DNA of 6,131 nt from contig CAJCHQ010000126.1 in NCBI GenBank assembly GCA_903970295.1, positions 1 through 6,131 on the forward strand, read 5' to 3'. Below, piece after piece: positions 1-5,446 of this stretch. A program made the position numbers and the translations under genes. The notes under the pieces were generated by a model, which worked only from the letters and a program-made list of their open reading frames with translations, was not told the origin of the DNA and searched no databases. Position 1 is the stretch's first letter; every line of letters starts with the position of its first letter. This DNA is from Bryobacterales bacterium (GTDB lineage: Bacteria > Cyanobacteriota > Vampirovibrionia > Obscuribacterales > Obscuribacteraceae).

Positions 1-2479
1 TGCCACCGCCACCGCCACCACCACCAGACGCGTTGACAGCGCCATTGATTGTTAAGGAACCACTGGTTGAGACATTGATCGAGCCGCCCGAGCCACCCAC
101 ACCGCCAGAAACGTTATTGAATTCCTCGCCTCCGGCCCCACCTGCACCATAGGTGTTGAGACTGCCGGTGGTGACATTGTTTCCGGCCGTAATGGTGATA
201 TTTCCAGCATTGGCACCGCCAAGAGCTGTGTTTACATTCTGAGCAGATCCTGGATCGTTAAATTCGTTCGATCCACCGGTGCCATTAGTTGAGATATTTC
301 CAGTCACTACGCTCGCGGCGCGATTTGTCGCACCTGCAGTAATGCTGCCGCTGGTTATGTCTCCGCTGTTATCAAAGGAGACGCTTCCACCGCCTGCCGT
401 CGGCTGGGCGGTTGTTATAGTGACGGAGCCACCTTTGCCGGAAGTCGTGCCCAAAGTGTTTGTGCCTGGACCACCGCCTGTAATTATTGACCCTACGCTT
501 ATCGCTGTTCCGGAAGATGCACCAGCGATTAAAGTGACATTGCCACCATTGGCGCCATTAAAAGTCTGGTCTAAGGACCCTCCGGTGCTGACTGGTCCGC
601 TCGATGTATTTATTGAGTTGGCCGGCAAGGTGATGTGTCCACCGACGCTACCGTTGGCATAAGCAGCCAGGAAAACGTTTCCACCATTGCCTGTATTTGT
701 AGCAGTGCCATGGGTATCGATTACTGGCGAAACCGTCAAGGTATTATTGGTGGCAAGATCGATGTTGCCGCCGTTTGAGCCGCCGTCGAACGCTATGGTC
801 GCTGTCCCGCCAATAGGCGTGCCAGGAGGAACGGTTCCACTCCCATTACTGCCTGCCGTCACATCCGCGCCGGCTACCATGATCAAGTTGCCGCCGTTCC
901 CGCTGGCAGATGTCGTGTTTATCTGCACGGAGGCCGAGGCTGGGATCGAGATGTTGCCATTGGCCAAAATAGCGAGGTCATTACCGTTCGTGTTTACATT
1001 GCCAGTGATCGTGATGTTCCCGTTGTTCGCAAATGTCGGATCACCAGTCAATGTGTTGTTGCCAATTTCCAAATTGGCGGCATTGGCCAGGAAGTGTTCA
1101 ACACCGGCATTAGTATTCAAATTGCCGGTCACGTTGCCGACGGAGCCAGTGATGTTTCCCGAGCCGGCGTTAACATTCAAATTCTGAGAAAGATAATTGC
1201 CGCCATTCAAAGTGATATTGCTGTTGCCCGCGTAGGAAGGCGTGCGTAAATTGATATTTCCCGCATTCGCCTGGAATGTGCCACCACTGGCGGAGACATT
1301 CAAATTAGTAGAATCACCGGTCGTGATATTCACGTTACCGGTGTGCGAAGAGACTGTTCCAGAGTTTGTGAGGTTGCCGTTACCGACGCTGATATTTACG
1401 TTGTTAGCGGCGCTGACTGTTCCTGTAGACGTGTTAGTGATCGCACCGCTTGTAGTGGCAAGGGTCAATCCTCCGGATCCGGATATAGTTCCAGCGTTCG
1501 TAATGCTATTCGTTGCGCTCAGAGTCAAGTCAAGACTGCTGGCGTTGCTCGGGAATGAGGATTGCAAAGTGCTGGGCAGTACAGTTGTAATGAGAGCGCC
1601 CTTTTCGTTCGTGATATTGGCAGCCGCAATGACACCAGCGTTGGACTGTTTGGATACATCTACAACAGAACCGTAGTTGACCAGCCCACCATTTATGGTG
1701 ACCGTGTTGTTGTTGGTCGAACTAAAATCCAAAGCAGTTACATTCTTCGGTACGACTACCTCGGTAACATTCGAATTCACGACTTTGTTGAGCGCGAACT
1801 GACCACCATCGGCGGCTCCGTTCTGGGCCAATACTAGAGCTTGACCGTTAGGTGAGTTCAGAGCTTGCTGAATCGCAACATACTCGGCGGCAGTGACTTT
1901 GCTTCCGGCGGTGTAGGTAGTCTGGGTACCCCCTACAGTAATAGTGGCGGAAGATGCTCCGTTAAACAGAGCCGATCCGAGAACAATGTTGGCTTTTGTA
2001 GAATCGAGATTAAGCTGATATCCGGCACTGGGAAGAACACTAGTGACCGGAGTCGAGCTGGTTGATGTATTAACATGAGTCGGCGCAGTCACCACATTCG
2101 CGGTCGTGGTCGAGCCTGTATGCGTGGTTGAGTGGGTGTGAGTGTGAGTCGTCGTCGACGTGCCGGGGCTCGTCGTGAGATTCGAACTTGTCGTGTGCGT
2201 AGTCGTGTTGACTATCGTTGAATGGCCGGAACCGCTGCTACCGCTGTTACTACTCGGAATCGTAGGCGTCGAAAAATGTACGGGCGTAGTGACGCTGTGC
2301 ACGACTGGATGGACCACCACCGGAGGAAGGTTGACCCCGGTCGCATAGGCTGCGTTAGCTGATGCAAGAAAGCAGACGGTTGATGGCCATATGACCAGCT
2401 GTTTGATATTTCTCTGACGGAAACGGCGAAATCTCCGGCTCAAACGCATCAACGTCGTCCAGTTCGTATTCTTGATCAT
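1..2479 (-). CDS. Large secreted beta-repeat adhesin-like protein, N-terminal 826 residues (3' end beyond window)
   Basis: I translated this frame by hand and found no stop from the ATG at 2479-2477 to the left edge. The start is fixed by a strong AGGAGGG eight bases upstream. Residues 1-46 form a long signal peptide: an Arg/Lys-rich n-region to about residue 27, a hydrophobic stretch, and a likely cut after AYA (46). Residues 47-147 are a Thr/Ser/Pro/His-rich linker. Residues about 150-250 are a compact domain with normal composition (ATITVGGTQTTYTAG, then TAAEYVAIQQAL). From about 250 to the edge the protein is Gly/Asn/Thr/Ser-rich, with repeated GNITI, GGNVTL and GSVSF-type strands, typical of right-handed parallel beta-helix surface proteins (filamentous-haemagglutinin or autotransporter style). 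The only Cys is C36, in the signal peptide. The predicted role is a surface adhesin or exoprotein. Family and anchoring cannot be decided because the C-terminus is missing. Plus-strand ORFs here are antisense shadows. Confidence 0.85.
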   Translation of the reverse strand, partial: MIKNTNWTTLMRLSRRFRRFRQRNIKQLVIWPSTVCFLASANAAYATGVNLPPVVVHPVVHSVTTPVHFSTPTIPSSNSGSSGSGHSTIVNTTTHTTSSNLTTSPGTSTTTHTHTHSTTHTGSTTTANVVTAPTHVNTSTSSTPVTSVLPSAGYQLNLDSTKANIVLGSALFNGASSATITVGGTQTTYTAGSKVTAAEYVAIQQALNSPNGQALVLAQNGAADGGQFALNKVVNSNVTEVVVPKNVTALDFSSTNNNTVTINGGLVNYGSVVDVSKQSNAGVIAAANITNEKGALITTVLPSTLQSSFPSNASSLDLTLSATNSITNAGTISGSGGLTLATTSGAITNTSTGTVSAANNVNISVGNGNLTNSGTVSSHTGNVNITTGDSTNLNVSASGGTFQANAGNINLRTPSYAGNSNITLNGGNYLSQNLNVNAGSGNITGSVGNVTGNLNTNAGVEHFLANAANLEIGNNTLTGDPTFANNGNITITGNVNTNGNDLAILANGNISIPASASVQINTTSASGNGGNLIMVAGADVTAGSNGSGTVPPGTPIGGTATIAFDGGSNGGNIDLATNNTLTVSPVIDTHGTATNTGNGGNVFLAAYANGSVGGHITLPANSINTSSGPVSTGGSLDQTFNGANGGNVTLIAGASSGTAISVGSIITGGGPGTNTLGTTSGKGGSVTITTAQPTAGGGSVSFDNSGDITSGSITAGATNRAASVVTGNISTNGTGGSNEFNDPGSAQNVNTALGGANAGNITITAGNNVTTGSLNTYGAGGAGGEEFNNVSGGVGGSGGSINVSTSGSLTINGAVNASGGGGGGGG
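2..25 (-). repeat. Run of eight glycine codons at the edge of the adhesin
   Basis: Read on the minus strand, positions 25 to 2 are eight consecutive Gly codons (a GGT/GGC mixture), the last complete codons of the adhesin in this window. Poly-Gly turns occur between strands of beta-repeat surface proteins. The triplet tract is also prone to slippage that keeps the frame. Confidence 0.7.
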
Positions 2480-2487
2480 TTAAATCA

Positions 2488-2494
2488 CCCTCCT
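2488..2494 (-). promoter_or_regulatory. Strong ribosome binding site of the adhesin gene
   Basis: The minus strand reads AGGAGGGTGATTTAA before the ATG. The AGGAGGG core ends eight bases before the start codon, which is ideal spacing. This decides the start at 2479 against the internal ATG at codon 11. Confidence 0.8.
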
Positions 2495-2510
2495 GCGGGC
2501 ATAACAAAAC

Positions 2511-2531
2511 ACGCTGGCTTTCAGGCAGCGT
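2511..2531 (-). other. Small hairpin in the adhesin leader
   Basis: ACGCTG (2511-2516) and CAGCGT (2526-2531) are a perfect 6-bp inverted repeat around a 9-base loop. On the minus strand the hairpin is followed by GTTTTGTT and then, about 16 bases after the stem, by the Shine-Dalgarno. It could be a leader structure or weak attenuator, but the stem is short and chance is possible. Confidence 0.25.
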
Positions 2532-2981
2532 TTCGGGCACCAGTCATCGCGGCATCTTCGGCTCTAGAGGCTCATCTTGAAACAACTACGACACGGCGTG
2601 TTCGGTGCACGTGGCTTCCAGGTTTCAAAATTCAATTCGTTAAAACCGGGACTGCCTAAAAATATGAGGCGGCATCCATCGATTTCGAACCGAAGTTGGT
2701 GGATCAATTGCCCATCACCCCGGGAATTCATTAGCAACATCTCAGTTACCGACTGAAGACCGATGGGCAAAAGCAATTTTCTCCACCACACAGTCCATGA
2801 TGGTAGCACTGCCGCAGAACGGAAAGGTGATATCGAGCAAAAATTTTGTTCCCAGATTCAATCTTAGATTTTGTCAATGACCCTGTTTGGTATTCAACTC
2901 TACCGTCGGTTTACAATTCTTTTCATAAAAGACTAGAAAATCACTGGTAAAAAAAATCATGCGTGGTAATCGATTTATAAA

Positions 2982-2993
2982 CAGACCGGTCTG
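2982..2993. promoter_or_regulatory. Palindromic operator-like site 1 (TetR-type)
   Basis: CAGACCGGTCTG is a perfect 12-bp palindrome and is identical to the second copy at 3058-3069. Palindromes built on GACCGGTC are common operators of TetR/AcrR-family repressors; that link is from memory of the family. On the plus strand it directly follows TATAAA (2976-2981), which could be a -10 element. No regulator gene lies in the window. Confidence 0.55.
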
Positions 2994-3055
2994 CACATTG
3001 CCACTGCATCCGGTGCGCGCTTAACCCACCATTCTCGTCAATAATTAGCAATTCA

Positions 3056-3085
3056 TTCAGACCGGTCTGTTGTATTGGCTATAGA
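3056..3085 (+). promoter_or_regulatory. Candidate promoter for the plus-strand transcript
   Basis: TTCAGA (3056-3061) and TATAGA (3080-3085) are separated by 18 bases and resemble sigma-70 -35 and -10 boxes, the -35 poorly. The main support is position: the palindrome overlaps the -35 box, and ORFs begin 40 bases downstream. No terminator is seen between here and the methyltransferase, so this promoter may serve it. Confidence 0.3.
3058..3069. promoter_or_regulatory. Palindromic operator-like site 2 (TetR-type)
   Basis: This is the second exact copy of CAGACCGGTCTG, 76 bp from the first and 55 bp before the ATG at 3125. It overlaps the best candidate -35 box of a plus-strand promoter, so a bound dimer would block RNA polymerase. 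Two identical sites point to cooperative binding or to control of divergent promoters. Confidence 0.6.
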
Positions 3086-3124
3086 CTGAGTGCCGATCTC
3101 CCGACATCAGAGCGGAACATAATC

Positions 3125-3406
3125 ATGTCTGTAAATCTGGGGGACTATGACCAATACGAAAGATCGAAGGAATCCAAACAGCAGAGTCCGGTTACTCGAT
3201 TATGCACCACTAGTAGTGCACAGCAGAGTCCGCTTACTCGATTATGCACCACTAATAGTGCACTGCAGAGTCCGCTTACTCGACTGTGCACCACCAGTAG
3301 TGCCATAAGCAGCCTGGTATTTTGTAAATCCGCAAATACAAACGTGAGGCCATCCAGTTCGGGAATTTACAAGCGATCCAGCCTCAGTGCGATCACCCTC
3401 ATGTAA
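3125..3406 (+). CDS. Hypothetical small protein with three 14-residue repeats (doubtful)
   Basis: This ATG-to-TAA ORF of 93 codons starts 55 bp after the second operator-like palindrome. The upstream GAGCGGAA is only a weak ribosome binding site. Residues 19-60 are three tandem copies of a 14-residue unit (consensus QQSPLTRLCTTSSA), each with one Cys. The rest is Ser-rich and matches no family I know. Among the repeat copies, TTA/CTG, ACT/ACC and GCA/GCC differences are silent while four others change the residue, so selection on protein is not clear. There is no signal peptide or membrane segment. It may be a real small protein or an open frame over a repeat array. The same frame stays open after the TAA to about 3592. 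Confidence 0.3.
   Translation: MSVNLGDYDQYERSKESKQQSPVTRLCTTSSAQQSPLTRLCTTNSALQSPLTRLCTTSSAISSLVFCKSANTNVRPSSSGIYKRSSLSAITLM
3179..3304 (+). repeat. Three tandem imperfect 42-bp repeats
   Basis: The units are 3179-3220, 3221-3262 and 3263-3304, directly abutting. Units 1 and 2 differ at only two bases; unit 3 is more diverged. Each unit ends in an inverted repeat bounded by TGCAC and GTGCA, with core CACTA-G-TAGTG in unit 1 and CACTA-A-TAGTG in unit 2; unit 3 has one mismatch (CACCA). The unit is a multiple of three, so the frame of the overlapping ORF is kept. There are no spacers, so this is not CRISPR. Confidence 0.9.
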
Positions 3407-3452
3407 CAACAACCAGAATTCTTCATCTTTCATACACAATTGAAGGCAAACG

Positions 3453-3557
3453 ATGCAAAAGACAATCGAGCGCTGCGTTGTTCAAAGCATTCAGAACCGC
3501 ATCGAATCGGGGTTCGGCGAAGCCAATGTCACGGGACCGCTGACTGCAGCTGTGTAG
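3453..3557 (+). CDS. Hypothetical 34-residue small ORF (doubtful)
   Basis: ATG at 3453 to TAG at 3555-3557 encodes a 34-residue peptide beginning MQKTIERCVVQSIQNRIESG. A good GAAGG (3442-3446) sits six bases upstream, and an in-frame TGA at 3441-3443 fixes this as the only start. The first 20 residues could form an amphipathic helix; the rest is small and uncharged. It lies 94 bases before the methyltransferase ATG and may be cotranscribed as a leader peptide or small protein. I recognise no family. The well-placed ribosome binding site is the main support. Confidence 0.3.
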   Translation: MQKTIERCVVQSIQNRIESGFGEANVTGPLTAAV

Positions 3558-3636
3558 CACTTGAATTACACCCCCTGCAAATGCAACACTAAGCCCATTG
3601 GAATTCCGCGACAATGTCACCCCCCCCTTTTACTTT

Positions 3637-3643
3637 AAAGAGG
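3637..3643 (+). promoter_or_regulatory. Ribosome binding site of the methyltransferase
   Basis: AAAGAGG ends eight bases before the ATG at 3652. This favours 3652 as the true start over the in-frame TTG at 3598, whose extra 18 residues would include translation of the ribosome binding site and of an eight-C run (3620-3627). Confidence 0.75.
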
Positions 3644-3651
3644 CTAAGCGA

Positions 3652-5241
3652 ATGCAGGTACTCGAAAACAAACCTACTTATACATACGATCAAATTCCTT
3701 ATGAAAGCCATGCTTTTCCGCAATCGCATCCCGACCGCTTAGCCGCCGTAGCTTCTCTCTTTGGCGTTAAGTCCAAAGAAGTCGGTAAGTGCCGCGTGCT
3801 TGAGTTGGGTTGCGCCGCCGGCGGGAATCTCATTCCTTTGGCTTCCACATTGCCTGACGCCCACTTCGTTGGCGTCGATCTGTCGCAAAGACAAGTCTCC
3901 GATGCGCAAGCTGCGATCAAAGAACTGGGACTGAAGAACATTGAAGTCAAACAGATCGATCTTAAAGATATCAATAAAGACTTCGGCGAATTCGATTACA
4001 TCATTGCCCACGGACTTTATTCCTGGATTTCCGACGATCTTCAGGAAAAAATTCTCGAAATCTGCCAGAACAACCTCGCCCCCAACGGTGTCGCCTACAT
4101 CAGTTACAACACTTTTCCCGGTTGGCACTTCCGCGGCATGATCCGCGACATGATGCTCTATCACACAGCGCAAATTCAGGATCCATCCATCAAAGCAGGT
4201 CAAGCTCGCGCTTTGCTCGACTTCCTTTCTCAATCGGTTCCCACTCAAGAAAATGCCTATGGCATCATGCTCAAAAATGAACTAGATCTGCTCAGATTCC
4301 AACAGGACTCCTACTTGCTTCACGACCACTTGGAAGAACAGAACGCACCTATTTATTTCCATCAATTCGCAGAACGGGCTGCCCGTCATGGCCTGCAATA
4401 TCTCGGCGAAGCTGATTTTCACACGATGCTGACCAGCAATTTCCCCAAAGAAATCGATGAGACGTTAAGACGAGTTTCTAATGAAATCGTCCGCACCGAG
4501 CAATATATGGATTTCCTCCGCAACCGTACTTTCAGACAAACATTGTTGGTCAAGCAAGACGTTCCCATCAATCGCAATCTGACTTTTGAAAACGTTCAGC
4601 AATTCCTGATCGCCTCACCGGCTAAACCGGCGTCCGAAAATATTGAAATCCAATCGAACAAGCCTGAGACATTCGTTCTGCCGAATGGCTTCAGCCTTTC
4701 CACACCGCAACCATTGATTAAGGCCGCCTTCCAATATTTGGCTGAACAGTGGCCCAAAGCAGTGAGCTTCGATGATTTGTTCAACGCGGCTCGCACCCGC
4801 ATCAGTTCAGTCTCTATTCAAGATGCCAAAACAATCGAAGCACAAAGACAGCTTCTCGGTGCTGATCTGCTGACTGCCTATGCGACCAACACTGTCCAAT
4901 TCCGCACACATGATCTGCCTTTTGTGACGAAAATAAGCGACCGTCCCAAAGTCAGTGAAATCGCTCGCCACCAGGCAAGAACTCGTGACTCAGTGACAAA
5001 CCAACTGCACGAAAGAATTGCCATAGACGTTTTCTCTCGTCATCTCATCGAACTGCTGGATGGCAGCCGCGAGAAAGAAGCAATTTTGGACGAACTGGAA
5101 AAGCTGGTTAAAGCCAATACCCTGGTCGTGCAAAAAGACGGCAAAAATCTCAAAGAAGGTTCGGCGCTGCGCGATGCTCTGCGTGAAGCAATGAATGAAA
5201 GCCTCTCCAAGATGGAAAAGGCGGCTGTGCTCGTAGCCTAG
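3652..5241 (+). CDS. SAM-dependent methyltransferase with regulatory domain, PKMT-like
   Basis: This complete 529-residue soluble enzyme is predicted to transfer methyl from S-adenosylmethionine. Residues about 1-170 are a class I Rossmann domain: an N-terminal YDQIPYESHAFPQSHPDRL signature (12-30), motif I VLELGCAAGGNL (49-60), the acidic ribose-binding D76 in VGVDLS, FDYIIAHGLYSW (114-125) and ISYNTFPGW (150-158). Residues about 215-300 carry the MethyTransf_Reg-type segment (HDHLEEQNAPIYFHQFAERA, then GLQYLGEADF). The C-terminal part (about 350-500) fits the winged-helix-like end of this family. Length, order and the N-terminal signature match, from memory, Rickettsia PKMT1/PKMT2, which methylate lysines of the surface protein OmpB; substrates of most relatives are unknown. 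No signal peptide or membrane segment is present. It stands alone between two minus-strand surface-protein genes and has its own terminator. Class is sure; lysine specificity is inferred. Confidence 0.92.
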   Translation: MQVLENKPTYTYDQIPYESHAFPQSHPDRLAAVASLFGVKSKEVGKCRVLELGCAAGGNLIPLASTLPDAHFVGVDLSQRQVSDAQAAIKELGLKNIEVKQIDLKDINKDFGEFDYIIAHGLYSWISDDLQEKILEICQNNLAPNGVAYISYNTFPGWHFRGMIRDMMLYHTAQIQDPSIKAGQARALLDFLSQSVPTQENAYGIMLKNELDLLRFQQDSYLLHDHLEEQNAPIYFHQFAERAARHGLQYLGEADFHTMLTSNFPKEIDETLRRVSNEIVRTEQYMDFLRNRTFRQTLLVKQDVPINRNLTFENVQQFLIASPAKPASENIEIQSNKPETFVLPNGFSLSTPQPLIKAAFQYLAEQWPKAVSFDDLFNAARTRISSVSIQDAKTIEAQRQLLGADLLTAYATNTVQFRTHDLPFVTKISDRPKVSEIARHQARTRDSVTNQLHERIAIDVFSRHLIELLDGSREKEAILDELEKLVKANTLVVQKDGKNLKEGSALRDALREAMNESLSKMEKAAVLVA

Positions 5242-5307
5242 CTTTAGGGCTAGCTTCGACTGCAAATGTCGCAGATAATCCAATCAATGACTTGCATATT
5301 GTTAGCG

Positions 5308-5338
5308 AAAGAGGCACCCTAAACGGTGCCTCTTTTTT
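5308..5338 (+). terminator. Rho-independent terminator after the methyltransferase
   Basis: GAGGCACC (5311-5318) pairs perfectly with GGTGCCTC (5325-5332) around a six-base loop, followed by TTTTTT (5333-5338). The stem can extend by AAA/TTT. It ends plus-strand transcription 67 bases after the stop. On the minus strand the stem is followed by only three T, so it would terminate the converging gene weakly at best. Confidence 0.92.
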
Positions 5339-5341
5339 AAG

Positions 5342-5446
5342 CTACTTAGGCACATGGGGTTGACCGCCAGCGGCAGGCTGCGTCGGCGGCTGCTTGGGCA
5401 GTGTTGGGATTCGTTTGCAACAACGTCCCTCCGCAGTTCCGGTTTA
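5342..5446 (-). other. Proline-rich open tail after the FecR-like stop codon
   Basis: After TGA-TAA the same frame stays open for 33 codons to TAG at 5344-5342. Its end reads IPTLPKQPPTQPAAGGQPHV, a Pro/Gln-rich tail as often seen at protein C-termini. No start codon with a ribosome binding site is seen. It could be the former C-terminus of the FecR-like gene cut off by mutation, or ordinary 3' sequence. Confidence 0.25.

Larger units (their letters stand above)
2480..3124. other. Intergenic region with no convincing gene
   Basis: This stretch of about 645 bases separates the minus-strand adhesin from the plus-strand genes, so it should carry divergent promoters. The part from about 2840 to 2980 is AT-rich. 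A minus-strand ORF at 2809-2564 (81 codons, GTG start) has no ribosome binding site and no recognisable motif, so I do not call it. The only clear signals are the two CAGACCGGTCTG palindromes and the adhesin leader. I found no tRNA, CRISPR or IS ends. Confidence 0.6.

Noticed and set aside
279..2348. Series of plus-strand ORFs of 62-166 codons rich in Pro, Val and Leu
   Set aside because: They are the antisense of the Gly/Asn/Thr-rich adhesin. The minus strand is open throughout and has a signal peptide and strong ribosome binding site.
2407..2440. Twin-arginine (Tat) signal in the adhesin N-terminus
   Set aside because: SRRFRRF has paired arginines but does not fit S-R-R-x-F-L-K. A Sec signal peptide with a basic n-region explains it better.
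2355..2540. Minus-strand ORF of 61 codons with an acidic stretch, overlapping the adhesin start in another frame
   Set aside because: It has a GTG start with no ribosome binding site and spans the adhesin Shine-Dalgarno and signal peptide. The signal-peptide reading is much better supported.
2564..2809. Minus-strand ORF of 81 codons in the intergenic region
   Set aside because: GTG start, no Shine-Dalgarno, no recognisable domain. It cannot be separated from chance.
3179..3304. Possible CRISPR array
   Set aside because: The three units abut directly with no unique spacers between them, and no cas genes are present.
3242..3620. Two minus-strand ORFs of 65 codons opposite the small plus-strand ORFs
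   Set aside because: No ribosome binding sites and no recognisable motifs; the first reads backwards through the tandem repeats.
3598..3651. Upstream TTG start of the methyltransferase
   Set aside because: TTG lacks a ribosome binding site, while the ATG at 3652 has AAAGAGG at good spacing and begins just before the conserved N-terminal signature.
5237..5254. Small CTAGC/GCTAG inverted repeat at the methyltransferase stop codon
   Set aside because: Only five base pairs and no T-tract; the strong terminator 60 bases downstream explains termination.
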